A stretch of 64,000 nt of DNA from Streptomyces erythrochromogenes (GCF_036170895.1 NZ_CP108036.1:806001-870000), one strand, 5' to 3'; positions 53,978-63,849 are shown, numbered from the stretch's first letter. Notes: a model not told the origin generated them from the sequence alone. Made by a program: numbers and translations.

Positions 53978-54305
53978 GGCTTCCGCTTCTTCCGGCTCGG
54001 CGGCACGTGCCCGCTGTGGACGGTCTACCAGGCGTTCTCCGCCCCGAGCCGCATCCTGACCCAGGTCCCCGAGATGCCGGACGGCAAGCGGTACTTCTGG
54101 ATCGCGCGCAGCGTCGTCAAGGGGGCTACGGGCACCGGGCGCCGCGGGCGGAGTTCGCGGTGGCCCTGGGCTGCGAACTGCGCCACGCGCACCAGCTGGC
54201 CCACGCCGAGGGCGTCGCCCTCGACGACGACCGGGCCGCGACGCCGATCGGCCTGCCTGGGCTGCCGGATCTGCGAACGCCGCGACTGCCCCCGAGAACG
54301 CCCGC
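53978..54305 (+). pseudogene. Frameshifted C-terminal remnant of a RamB/ScfR-type regulator
   Basis: One frame reads GFRFFRLGGTCPLWTVYQAF, then PEMPDGKRYFWIARSVVKG. The adjacent frame continues GYGHRAPRAEFAVALGCELR, then HAHQLAHAEGVALDDDRAATPIG. The first frame then resumes with CLGCRICERRDCPRERP. This aligns in order with the last 130 residues of the intact regulator at 58702-60108. One base appears lost near 54125, with a compensating shift near 54255, and the whole N-terminal helix-turn-helix half is absent. It is a dead paralogue or relic of a rearrangement between the siderophore and glyoxylate regions. Confidence 0.85.
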
Positions 54306-54407
54306 GCCGGGCGACAAGGGCTGTGGGGGTGCGGCGGACACCACTCCGCCGCACCCCGCTCACCGCGCGCTGCCGGGCCCCTCAGCCCGGCGGCGGACCA
54401 GGGTCCC

Positions 54408-55280
54408 TCATCGGCCCTGGTCGTACGTGTGGAACCCGCGGCCGCTCTTGCGGCCCAGCAGTCCCGCCTGCACCATCCGCGACAGCAGCGGGGGCGGGGC
54501 GTAGAGGGGTTCCTTGAACTCGTCGTAGAGGGATTCCGCGATGGCGGCGACGGTGTCCAGGCCGATCAGGTCGGCGAGCTTGAGCGGTCCCATCGGGTGG
54601 GCGCAGCCCAGTTCCATGCCCGCGTCCACGTCGGTCGCGGTGGCGAAGCCGGACTCGGTCATGCGGATCGCCGAGAGCAGGTACGGGACCAGGAGGGCGT
54701 TGACGACGAAGCCGGCCCGGTCGGTGGAGCGGACGACCGTCTTGCCCAGTGCGTCGCGGGCGAAGGCCTCCACCGCCTCGACGGTCTCCCGGGAGGTGTG
54801 GAGCGAGGAGACGACTTCCACAAGGGGGAGCACGGGGACGGGGTTGAAGAAGTGCAGTCCCACGACCCGGTCGGCGCGGCCCGTGGCCATGCCCAGGCGC
54901 ATGACCGGCAGGGAGGAGGTGTTGGTGGCGAGGATCGCCGCCGGATCCTCGACGATCTTGTCGAGGGCTGCGAAGGTCTCCGTCTTGACCCCGGCGTTCT
55001 CCGTGACGGCCTCGATGACCAGCTGCCGGTCGCCGAGTTCGTCGGGACTGCCGGAGAAGACGAGCCTCGCCAGGGCGTCCTCGGCGGAGATCCGGTCCAG
55101 TTTGCCGCGCTGGACGGCTCGTTCGAGGGACATGGCGACCCGTTCGCGGGCCGCCAGGGCGGTGGTGGCGTCGGCCTCGCAGACGACGGTGTCGAGTCCG
55201 GCGCGGGCGCAGACCTCGGCGATGCCGGCGCCCATCTGCCCGCCCCCGACGATGCCGACCCGGCGGATCGGGGCGGTCAC
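54408..55280 (-). CDS. 3-hydroxybutyryl-CoA (3-hydroxyacyl-CoA) dehydrogenase
   Basis: The 290-residue NAD-dependent dehydrogenase has the N-terminal VGIVGGGQMGAGIAEVCARA dinucleotide fold. The catalytic region includes VIEAVTENAGVKTETFAALD, ATNTSSLPV and HFFNPVPVLPLVEVV with the active-site His. DRAGFVVNALLVPYL and GCAHPMGPLKLADLIGLDTV are the C-terminal family signature. The GTG overlaps the malate synthase stop (GTGA), so it is co-translated. It links acyl-CoA oxidation to the glyoxylate cycle. Confidence 0.93.
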   Translation of the reverse strand: MTAPIRRVGIVGGGQMGAGIAEVCARAGLDTVVCEADATTALAARERVAMSLERAVQRGKLDRISAEDALARLVFSGSPDELGDRQLVIEAVTENAGVKTETFAALDKIVEDPAAILATNTSSLPVMRLGMATGRADRVVGLHFFNPVPVLPLVEVVSSLHTSRETVEAVEAFARDALGKTVVRSTDRAGFVVNALLVPYLLSAIRMTESGFATATDVDAGMELGCAHPMGPLKLADLIGLDTVAAIAESLYDEFKEPLYAPPPLLSRMVQAGLLGRKSGRGFHTYDQGR

Positions 55281-56869
55281 GACGCCGCTCCCGCCGGGCG
55301 GACCAGGTGGCGACTGTAGGCGTCGGGGGTGAAGAAGGCCGGCAGGTCCCGTTCGAGGGCGGCCCGTTCCAGGACGGCCCGGGCCTGCGGCACCAGGGCG
55401 CCCGGCTGCTCCGCGGCGAACGCGGCGCACTCCTGGTCGAGGACGGCGAGCAGGTCCTCGCGGGCGACGGTACGGTGGCGCAGCCACTGCCACAGCTGGA
55501 CCCGGGCTATCTCGGCAGTCGCGGCGTCCTCCATGAGCCCGTTCAGGGCAACGGCCCCGTGACCGCGCAGCCATGCCTCGAAGTACCGCAGGGCGACGGT
55601 GACGTTGGCGCGGACCCCCTCCGGGGTGGGCGGGCCGCCGATCCGGCGGACCGCGAGCAGGTCGGCTGCGGCGACGTCGACGTCGTCCCGCGTACGGTCG
55701 AGCTGGTGCGGGCGGCCTTCGAGCACGAGGTCGAAGACCTCCCGGCAGACGGGGACCAGGCCGGGGTGGGCGACCCAGGAGCCGTCGAAGCCGTCCTCGG
55801 CCTCCCGTTCCTTGTCCAGCCGCACCTTCGCCAGGGCGGCCTCGTTGGCCTCGGGGTCCTTGCTGGGGACGTGGGCGGCCATGCCGCCGATGGCGTGGGC
55901 TCCGCGCTTGTGGCAGGTCCTGACGAGCAGTTCGGTGTAGGCCCGCATGAAGGGCGCGGTCATGGTGACCTTCGCGCGGTCCGGGAGCTGGAAGTCGGTG
56001 CGGTGGCCGAAGGTCTTGATGAGGCTGAAGAGGTAGTCCCAGCGGCCGGCGTTGAGTCCGGCGCTGTGCTCGCGCAGAGCGTGGAGGATCTCCTCCATCT
56101 CGAACGCGGCGGTGATCGTCTCTATGAGGACCGTGGCGCGCACGGTGCCGCGCGCAATGCCGAGGAGCTCCTGGGCGAGGACGAAGACGTCGTTCCAGAG
56201 CCTGGCCTCCAGCGCGTTCTCCAGCTTGGGGAGGTAGAAGTACGGGCCGTGGCCGGCGTCGATCTGCCGCTGCGCGCAGTGGAAGAAGTAGAGGCCGAAG
56301 TCGACCAGCGAGGCGGAGACCGGGCGGTCCCCGACCCGCAGGTGTTCCTCCAGGAGGTGCCAGCCGCGGGGGCGGAGCATGATGGTCGCCAGGTCCGTGC
56401 CGAGGCGGTACGCCTTGCCGTCCCCGGTGGTGAAGTCGATGCGCCGCTCGATGGCGTCGAGCAGGTTGAGCTGGCCGCCGACGAGGTTGTCCCAGGTGGG
56501 TGCGGTGGCGTCCTCGAAGTCGGCCATCCAGACGCGGGCACCGGAGTTGAGTGCGTTGACCGTCATCCGCCGGTCGGGCGGGCCGGTGATCTCGACGCGG
56601 CGGTCGGTCAGGCCGGGGGCCGGGGGTGCCACCCGCCAGTCGGGGTCGGCGCGGACGGCGGACGTGGCGATGGAGAAGTCCAGCGGAGTGCCCGAGACGA
56701 GGCGGTCCCTGCGGCGGCGCCGTTCCTTGAGGATCTCCAGCCGGCGGGGCTCGAAGACCGCGTCGAGCCTGCCGATGAACTCCAGGGCCTCGGGGGTGAG
56801 GATCTCGTCGTGGCGTTCGCCCGGTGCCGCGAGGACCCGGACCCGGTGCGTGGTTGCGGTGGTGGACAT
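55277..56869 (-). CDS. aceB: Malate synthase A
   Basis: The 530-residue enzyme condenses glyoxylate with acetyl-CoA to malate. Family motifs are VWMADFEDATAPTWDNLVGG, GRGWHL-type RPRGWHLLEEHL, VLIETITAAFEMEEILHALR, LNAGRWDYLFSLIKTFG and GKVR-like blocks around GSWVAHPGLVPVC. Catalytic Asp and Arg are expected in the C-terminal ALNGLMEDAATAEIARVQLW. A good AGGAG site lies before the ATG. It lies 158 bp downstream of aceA, separated by purine-rich repeats, and is coupled to the dehydrogenase gene. Confidence 0.96.
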   Translation of the reverse strand: MSTTATTHRVRVLAAPGERHDEILTPEALEFIGRLDAVFEPRRLEILKERRRRRDRLVSGTPLDFSIATSAVRADPDWRVAPPAPGLTDRRVEITGPPDRRMTVNALNSGARVWMADFEDATAPTWDNLVGGQLNLLDAIERRIDFTTGDGKAYRLGTDLATIMLRPRGWHLLEEHLRVGDRPVSASLVDFGLYFFHCAQRQIDAGHGPYFYLPKLENALEARLWNDVFVLAQELLGIARGTVRATVLIETITAAFEMEEILHALREHSAGLNAGRWDYLFSLIKTFGHRTDFQLPDRAKVTMTAPFMRAYTELLVRTCHKRGAHAIGGMAAHVPSKDPEANEAALAKVRLDKEREAEDGFDGSWVAHPGLVPVCREVFDLVLEGRPHQLDRTRDDVDVAAADLLAVRRIGGPPTPEGVRANVTVALRYFEAWLRGHGAVALNGLMEDAATAEIARVQLWQWLRHRTVAREDLLAVLDQECAAFAAEQPGALVPQARAVLERAALERDLPAFFTPDAYSRHLVRPAGAAS

Positions 56870-56880
56870 GCGGTCTCCTG

Positions 56881-57015
56881 ACGGAGGCGGGACGGGAGCG
56901 GAGGAGCCAGGGCAGGGAGGAGCGGGGCGGGGAGGAGCCGGGGCGGGGAGGAGCCGGGGCGGGCAGGGGCCGGAGCAGGGAGGAGCCGGGGCGGGAGCCG
57001 GAGGTCTTCCGGCTC
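56881..57015. repeat. Purine-rich tandem repeats between aceA and aceB
   Basis: Degenerate repeats of GGGGCGGGGAGGAGCC and related units fill most of the gap (at least five copies, strongly G-rich on the plus strand). There is no coding frame. The G-runs could form G-quadruplex structures in the plus strand; the transcribed RNA of the operon would be pyrimidine-rich. Confidence 0.7.
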
Positions 57016-57025
57016 CCGGGACCGG

Positions 57026-58315
<1,290 letters not shown>

Positions 58316-58346
58316 GACCGTCACCGTCTCCGTGAGTCGCTTGATC

Positions 58347-58382
58347 TGCCAATGCTGTTGCCGGGCGCGGCAGGCATTGGCA
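58347..58382. promoter_or_regulatory. Inverted repeat TGCCAATGC-N18-GCATTGGCA upstream of aceA
   Basis: Perfect nine-base arms (58347-58355, 58374-58382) are separated by 18 bp, and the nearer arm begins 32 bp before the aceA ATG. The position and symmetry suggest an operator or an RNA hairpin in the leader. The TTGGCA element resembles part of the TTTGCCAA repeats further upstream. Confidence 0.6.
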
Positions 58383-58582
58383 CTGTGTGCCTGAATCCTG
58401 GGTCGCGGCCGCCGGACCCACCGTGGGTGGAGCTGAGCAATGCGCCGGGCTGCGAGTCCGGACTGCCGGGATCTCCGACATCAGGGCGTGAATCGTGCCC
58501 CGACCGTCCGTCTCGGCCGCCGGGGTCCGGCGGGCCGCAGCACGACTCTGACACTGGCACCCAGTGCCATCAAGGAGTGCCG

Positions 58583-58632
58583 TTTGCCAAGTTCTGCGAA
58601 TCTTCCGACGCCCTTTTGCCAAGTCTGCAAAG
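58583..58632. promoter_or_regulatory. Pair of RamB-like direct repeats (TTTGCCAAG-TCTGCRAA)
   Basis: TTTGCCAAGTTCTGCGAAT (58583-58601) and TTTTGCCAAGTCTGCAAAG (58614-58632) are near-identical and spaced by about three helical turns. The AAGTCTGCAAA part resembles the RamB box described in corynebacteria (AAAGTTTGCAAA). They lie between aceA and the RamB-type gene. Confidence 0.65.
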
Positions 58633-58701
58633 GTCGACGGCGGCGCGATCGCCCGTAGTCTGGAGCCCGGCCGAGGGGGCCGCACAAGGGGAGGAGTGCG
58701 G

Positions 58702-60108
58702 GTGGGCAAGACGTACGCGGGGGCGCGCCTGCGGCGGCTGCGCGAGGAACGCCGGATGAGCCAGGCGGAACTGGCCAGGGTCCTCGGCATCTCGCCCAGC
58801 TACCTCAACCAGATGGAGCACGACTCGCGCCCGCTCACCGTCCCGGTGCTGCTCCGGCTGACCGAGGCCTTCGGCGTCGACCCCGGCTTCTTCTCCGAGC
58901 GCGACACCGGCCGGCTCGTGGCCGACCTGCGCGAGGCCCTCGCCGGAGAGGTCGCCGAGGCCCGGGTCTCCCCCTCCGACCTGGCCGAGCTGGCCCAGCG
59001 GATGCCGGCCGTCGCGTCCGTGCTGCTGGACCTGGGCCGGCGCAGCCAACTGCTCGCGGAGCGGCTCGCGGAGACGGCGGACGGCAGGGACGGCGCCGGC
59101 GGCGCCGCGCCGCGCTCGCCCCACGAGGAGATCCGCGAGTTCTTCTACCGGAGGCAGAACTACCTGCACGACACCGACCTGGCCGCCGAGGGCCTCGCCC
59201 GGGAGATCGCCGTCCAGCGGGGCGACGTGCTCCGTGTGCTGTCGGACCGCCTCGCCGCCCGGCACGGGATCCGGCTGGCAGCCGGCTCCGAGCGCCTGCA
59301 CCACTTCGACGCGGGGGCGCGGGTCCTGCACCTGTCCGGGCGGCTGCGGCCGGGCCAGCAGGCGTTCCGGATGGCCACCCAGCTCGCCCTGCTGGAGTAC
59401 GGGGCGGAACTGGACCGGCTGGCGGCCGAGGACTTCCCGCAGGACTCTCCCGCCCACGGCCTGGCCCGGATCGGCATCGCGAACTACTTCGCGGCCGCGC
59501 TGATCCTTCCGTACGGCGCCTTCCACACGGCGGCCGAGGAATTCCGGTACGACATCGAGCGGCTCACCGACCACTTCGGTCTCGGCTACGAGACGGTCTG
59601 CCACCGCCTCAGCACCCTGCAACGCCCCAGGCTGCGCGGGGTGCCCTTCTCCTTCGTACGGGTCGACCGGGCGGGGAACATGTCCAAGCGGCAGTCCGCC
59701 ACCGGATTCCACTTCTCCCGCGCGGGCGGCACCTGCCCGCTGTGGAACGTCTACGAGGCCTTCGCCGCGCCCGGCCGCATCCACGTCCAGGTCGCCGCCA
59801 TGCCCGACGGGCAGCGGTACCTGTGGACCGCGCGCGCCGTGACCCGCCACCGCGGCGGCTGGGGCGAGCCCGGCAAGACCTTCGCGATCGGCCTCGGCTG
59901 CGAGATCCGGCACGCCTCCCGGCTGGTCTACTCCGACGGCCTCGACCTCGACAACGTCTCCGCCGCCACGCCCATCGGCATGGGCTGCCGCCTGTGCGAA
60001 CGGCTCGACTGCCCCCAGCGGGCGGTCCCGCCGCTCGGCCGCGCCCTGGCGGTCGACGAGAACAGCAGCACCTTCGTCCCCTACCCCGTGGTCCCCGGGA
60101 AGGGCTGA
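58702..60108 (+). CDS. RamB/ScfR-type XRE regulator of acetate/glyoxylate metabolism
   Basis: The 468-residue regulator has an N-terminal XRE helix-turn-helix (LRRLREERRMSQAELARVLG with ISPSYLNQMEHDSRP). A middle region follows (EEIREFFYRRQNYLHDTDLA, an ImmA/IrrE-like peptidase fold with EYGAELDRL in place of a full HExxH). The C-terminal ScfR domain (FHFSRAGGTCPLWNVYEAF through GLGCEIRHASRLVYSDG to CRLCERLDCPQRA) has four conserved cysteines. Such short-chain fatty acyl regulators control aceA and related genes. The GTG was chosen seven bases after GGAGG. It is divergent from aceA, with direct repeats in between. Confidence 0.92.
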   Translation: MGKTYAGARLRRLREERRMSQAELARVLGISPSYLNQMEHDSRPLTVPVLLRLTEAFGVDPGFFSERDTGRLVADLREALAGEVAEARVSPSDLAELAQRMPAVASVLLDLGRRSQLLAERLAETADGRDGAGGAAPRSPHEEIREFFYRRQNYLHDTDLAAEGLAREIAVQRGDVLRVLSDRLAARHGIRLAAGSERLHHFDAGARVLHLSGRLRPGQQAFRMATQLALLEYGAELDRLAAEDFPQDSPAHGLARIGIANYFAAALILPYGAFHTAAEEFRYDIERLTDHFGLGYETVCHRLSTLQRPRLRGVPFSFVRVDRAGNMSKRQSATGFHFSRAGGTCPLWNVYEAFAAPGRIHVQVAAMPDGQRYLWTARAVTRHRGGWGEPGKTFAIGLGCEIRHASRLVYSDGLDLDNVSAATPIGMGCRLCERLDCPQRAVPPLGRALAVDENSSTFVPYPVVPGKG

Positions 60109-60269
60109 CCGGCCGAAGACCCCCTCGGAGACCGCCCGCAGACCCGCCACAGACCGCCCGCAGACCGGCCGGAGATCGGCGGGAACCGGGCGGGGATCGC
60201 ATCCGACCACCTGCGCGGAACTGGCGGGGCGGTGGCTCCGTGAGCGAATCCTCGGATCAGGGAATGTCG

Positions 60270-60521
60270 ATGACCGAAGAACAGCAGTCCGCAGTCCAGG
60301 CGCCCGCGTCCACGGGGCGGTGGGGCCCTCCCCCGGCACTGACCGGCTTCGTGGTGCTGCTCCTGGCGATGTTCGCCCTCGCGTTCGGGGTCGGGTCGGC
60401 GGCCGGTCCGGTGGCCCCCGGCATGCGCAGCACCGTCGGCGACGCCGGCTCCGCCGAGCCGGGCGGGGACATGGGCGGCATGAGCGGCGGCATGGGCGGC
60501 ATGAGCGGCGGCGGGCGGTGA
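60270..60521 (+). CDS. Small membrane protein with methionine-rich tail, copper operon
   Basis: The 83-residue protein has one membrane helix (LTGFVVLLLAMFALAFGVGSAAG) and a C-terminal tail ending in MGGMSGGMGGMSGGG. The tail has repeated MGGMSGG, a soft-metal-binding composition suitable for Cu(I). The start ATG follows CAGGGA; an upstream GTG would add ten residues. Its stop overlaps the GTG of the copper ATPase gene (GTGA). I infer a periplasm-side copper relay or sensor for CopA, but do not recognise a named family. Confidence 0.78.
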   Translation: MTEEQQSAVQAPASTGRWGPPPALTGFVVLLLAMFALAFGVGSAAGPVAPGMRSTVGDAGSAEPGGDMGGMSGGMGGMSGGGR

Positions 60522-62857
60522 CGGCTGAGGGCGGCACGGTCGCCGGGGTGACCACCGACCTCGTCGTGCGCGGCATGACCTGCGCGGCGTGCGTGAACCG
60601 GGTGGAGAAGCGGCTGTCCCGCATCGACGGGGTGACGGCCTCGGTGAACCTGGCCACCGGCCGGGCCCGCGTCCACCACCCGGTGGACGTCACGGCCGAG
60701 GAGCTCCTGGCGGCGGTCGAAAAGGCCGGTTACGAGACGGAGTTGGTGCCGCCGCCCGTGCCGCGAGCCGCACCGCGGGCCACGACCGGCCCGGCCGGAC
60801 CGGTCGATCCGGCCGGTCCGGACCACCCGGATGATCCGGCGGGTCCGACGCGGGAGGAGGCGCGCAAGGACCGCGAACGCCTGCTGATCACCGCGCTGCT
60901 CTGCCTGCCGGTCCTCGTCCTGTCGATGGTCCCCGCCCTGCAGTTCCGCAACTGGCAGTGGCTGTGTCTCGTCCTGGCCGCCCCCGTGGTCGTCTGGAGC
61001 GCCTGGCCGTTCCACCTGAGGGCGGCCCGGGGGCTGCGGCACGCGTCGGCCACCATGGACACCCTCGTCTCGCTCGGCGTCATCGCGTCCTTCGCCTGGT
61101 CCCTGTACGCACTGTTCCTCGGCGGCGCGGGCGATCCCGGCATGCGGATGCCTTTCAGCCTCCTCCCCTCGGCCGGGACGGACGTCGCGCACGTCTACCT
61201 CGAGGCGGCGGTCGCCGTCCCCCTCTTCGTGCTGACCGGCCGCCATCTGGAGGCGCGGGCCCGGCGCGGCACGGGTGCGGCACTGCGCTCCCTGGCCGGT
61301 CTGGCCGCCAAGGACGTCACCGTGCGGGAGGACGGCAGGGAGCGCCTGCTGCCCATAGAGGAGCTCGTGCCGGGCCAGGGGTTCGTCGTCCGGCCCGGGG
61401 AACGGGTCGCCACCGACGGCGTCGTGGTCTCGGGCAGCTCCGCCCTGGACCTGTCGCTGATCACCGGGGAGAGCGATCCCGTCGAGGTGGGCCCCGGCCG
61501 GGCGGTGGTGGGCGGGGCCGTCAACATGGGCGGACTGCTCCTCGTACAGGCCACGGCGGTCGGCGCCGACACCCGGCTGGCCCGGATCACTCACCTGGTC
61601 ACCGAGGCCCAGGCGGGCAAGGCGCGGGCGCAGCGGCTGGCCGACAAGGTGGCGGGCGTCTTCGTCCCGGCCGTGCTGTCCCTGGCCGTCACCGTGCTCG
61701 GCTTCTGGCTGGGCGCCGGGGCCGATCCCCAGGCGGCCGTCACCGCGGCCGTCGCGATCCTCGTCGTGGCCTGCCCGTGCGCCCTGGGCCTGGCCACCCC
61801 CACCGCCCTCATGGCCGCCACCGGCCGTGGCGCCCGCCTCGGCATCCTGGTCAAGGGGCCGCCGTCGCTGGAGGCCCTGCGGCACGTCGACGTGATCGTC
61901 CTGGACAAGACCGGCACCCTCACCACGGGCCACATGTCCGTCGTACGGGTCACGGAGACCGCCGGCGGGATCGGCCGGGACGCGGCCGTCCGGCTGGCCG
62001 GGGCGGTGGAGCAGGGTTCCGAGCACCCGCTGGGCCGCGCTGTCGCCTCGTACGCGCAGCGCGCCGCGGCCCAGGGCCCGCTGCCGGGGGTCGCCGCCTT
62101 CCTGGCCGTCCCCGGCAGCGGTGTCGCGGGGATCGTGGAGGGCCGCCGGGTGGAGGTTCGCACTCCGGGCGAGGGGCTGCCCGCGTCGCTGGCGCAGGCA
62201 CTGGCCGAGGCGGAGGCCTCCGCGCTCACCCCGGTCCTGGTCCGGGTGGACGGCTTCGACGAGGCGCTCATCTCGCTGGGCGACGTCCTGCGGCCCGGCA
62301 GCTACCGGGCGGTCGACCGGCTGCGGCGCCTGGGCGTGGAGCCGGTCCTGGCCACCGGCGACCGGGAGGCCACCGCGCGGGCCGTCGCCCGCGAGCTCGG
62401 CATCACCGAGGTCCACGCCCACTGCACCCCGGAGGGCAAGGCCGCGCTGGTACGGGAGTTGCGGGGCGGGGGCCGGCGGGTGGCCGTGATCGGCGACGGC
62501 GTCAACGACGCCGCGGCCCTGGCGGAGGCGGACCTCGGGATCGCGATGGGCAGCGGCACGGACGTGGCCATCGGGGCCGCCGACGTGACCCTCGTACGGG
62601 GTGACATCGAGGCGGTCGCCGACGCGGTCCGCCTCGCCCGCCGCACCCTGGCGACGATCCGGCTCAACCTGGTCTGGGCGTTCGGCTACAACGCGGTGAC
62701 CGTCCCCCTGGCGGCCGTGGGCCTGCTGGGCCCGATGCTCGCCGCGGCCGCGATGTCCGCCAGCTCGGTCCTCGTGGTGGCCAACAGCCTGCGCCTGCGC
62801 ACCTGGCAGCCCGCGCCGAGGCGCCCGGGCTCCCCCGTCGGAAAGGCTTCGCGTTGA
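60518..62857 (+). CDS. copA: Copper-translocating P1B-type ATPase (CopA-like)
   Basis: The 779-residue pump has an N-terminal heavy-metal domain with GMTCAACVNRVEKRL. Then come the DPVEV phosphatase region (ITGESDPVEVG), the CPC metal site (VACPCALGLATPTALM, Cys about 419), the phosphorylated Asp463 in DKTGTLTTGH, the SEHPLGRA nucleotide motif and GDGVNDAAALAEADLGIAMG. It exports Cu(I). The N-terminal metal domain is linked by a Pro/Asp-rich stretch of about 30 residues. The GTG overlaps the small Met-rich gene, and its TGA overlaps the PCuAC gene ATG, so a coupled copper operon is likely. Confidence 0.95.
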   Translation: MTAEGGTVAGVTTDLVVRGMTCAACVNRVEKRLSRIDGVTASVNLATGRARVHHPVDVTAEELLAAVEKAGYETELVPPPVPRAAPRATTGPAGPVDPAGPDHPDDPAGPTREEARKDRERLLITALLCLPVLVLSMVPALQFRNWQWLCLVLAAPVVVWSAWPFHLRAARGLRHASATMDTLVSLGVIASFAWSLYALFLGGAGDPGMRMPFSLLPSAGTDVAHVYLEAAVAVPLFVLTGRHLEARARRGTGAALRSLAGLAAKDVTVREDGRERLLPIEELVPGQGFVVRPGERVATDGVVVSGSSALDLSLITGESDPVEVGPGRAVVGGAVNMGGLLLVQATAVGADTRLARITHLVTEAQAGKARAQRLADKVAGVFVPAVLSLAVTVLGFWLGAGADPQAAVTAAVAILVVACPCALGLATPTALMAATGRGARLGILVKGPPSLEALRHVDVIVLDKTGTLTTGHMSVVRVTETAGGIGRDAAVRLAGAVEQGSEHPLGRAVASYAQRAAAQGPLPGVAAFLAVPGSGVAGIVEGRRVEVRTPGEGLPASLAQALAEAEASALTPVLVRVDGFDEALISLGDVLRPGSYRAVDRLRRLGVEPVLATGDREATARAVARELGITEVHAHCTPEGKAALVRELRGGGRRVAVIGDGVNDAAALAEADLGIAMGSGTDVAIGAADVTLVRGDIEAVADAVRLARRTLATIRLNLVWAFGYNAVTVPLAAVGLLGPMLAAAAMSASSVLVVANSLRLRTWQPAPRRPGSPVGKASR

Positions 62858-63462
62858 TGAACGACCTCGTGCGGACGGTGAACCGGTCGGTGGGCAGGAA
62901 GGTGCGGCGGACGGTGCGGCGGACGGTGGGCCGGGCCGCGGCGCGGACGGTGAAGGCGGCGGCGGAATTCCGCGGTCCGGGCCGCCGGAGCCTGCGCGAC
63001 GGGCTGCTCGCCACGCTGGTTCCCGTGACGGCCTGCATGGCGATGCTGGTGGCGCTGACGGCGTGGACCAAGGCGGGGGCCGCGGGCACTCCGGCGCGGA
63101 TCGACGTCGGCGTGGGGCAGGTCTTCCTCCCGTACGCCGGCAGGGAGCGCACCGCGGCCTTCTTCCGGATCGCCAACACCGGCGGATCCGACGACCAGCT
63201 GGTCTCGGTGACCTCGCCGGCCGCGGACGAGATCATGCTGAACCGGCACGAACGCGTCGGCGAGGGCGGCGACGCGATGCGCGCGGTCCCCTCGGCGAAC
63301 ATCCCGGCGGGGTCCGTCGTGCACATGACGCCGAGCACCCTGGACCTGATGGTCAGGGTGAAGACCCGCCGCCAGGTGGGCGACGCCGTCCCGTTCGTCC
63401 TGCACTTCCGCCGCAGCGGCCCGGTGGCGGCGGTGGCGTTCGTGGTGCGCCCCGGCAGCTGA
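62857..63462 (+). CDS. PCuAC-type copper chaperone with long basic N-terminus
   Basis: The 201-residue protein has a C-terminal PCuAC domain. The Met/His pattern lies in ADEIMLNRHERVG, DAMRAVPSANIPAGSVVHMT and so on, the usual Cu(I) ligands of this family. It is exported or membrane-anchored through a helix at about residues 50-75. Residues 1-45 are an Arg-rich, tandemly repeated stretch (KVRRTVRRTVGRAAARTV), which is not typical of PCuAC proteins. It would deliver copper outside the membrane, for example to oxidases. Its ATG overlaps the copA TGA. Confidence 0.88.
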   Translation: MNDLVRTVNRSVGRKVRRTVRRTVGRAAARTVKAAAEFRGPGRRSLRDGLLATLVPVTACMAMLVALTAWTKAGAAGTPARIDVGVGQVFLPYAGRERTAAFFRIANTGGSDDQLVSVTSPAADEIMLNRHERVGEGGDAMRAVPSANIPAGSVVHMTPSTLDLMVRVKTRRQVGDAVPFVLHFRRSGPVAAVAFVVRPGS

Positions 63463-63585
63463 CCCCGGGCGGGCCGGCCGGCCCCGGCTCCGGCCAGGAC
63501 AGGGCGGCGGGCCGGGCTTAGCGTGGCAGGTGGGAAGTCGGCCACCCGCCGGCGAACGGCAGACGTCACGGCAGGAGGGTCGGCC

Positions 63586-63828
63586 ATGGGTACGGTGCAC
63601 GGCGACGCGGAAGCCTACGAGGTGGTCTTCGCGGCCGCGGACGGGGTCGGGGAGGACGTCGTCCGGATGACCCGCACCAGCGCGGCGGGACCGGGTGGGC
63701 ACCCCGTTTACGAGGACGCCACCGGCATCGTCCGGGCGGAGATCAGCAGCGGCGGCGAGGTACGGGTGCTGGCGACGGGCGGAGGCCAGCAGCCGGCCCG
63801 CGTGCTGCGGGCCCGGGCGGTGACCTGA
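63586..63828 (+). CDS. DUF6296-like small protein
   Basis: The 80-residue soluble protein is two short strands and turns: AYEVVFAAADGVGEDVVRMT, GPGGHPVYEDATGIVRAEIS and GEVRVLATGGGQQPARVLRA. I recognise the HPVYEDATGIVRAEI segment from the Streptomyces family DUF6296, of unknown function. GGAGGGT precedes the ATG. It follows the copper operon by 123 bp and is probably transcribed separately. Confidence 0.72.
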   Translation: MGTVHGDAEAYEVVFAAADGVGEDVVRMTRTSAAGPGGHPVYEDATGIVRAEISSGGEVRVLATGGGQQPARVLRARAVT

Positions 63829-63849
63829 CGCACGTCGGGAACCTCCGGG

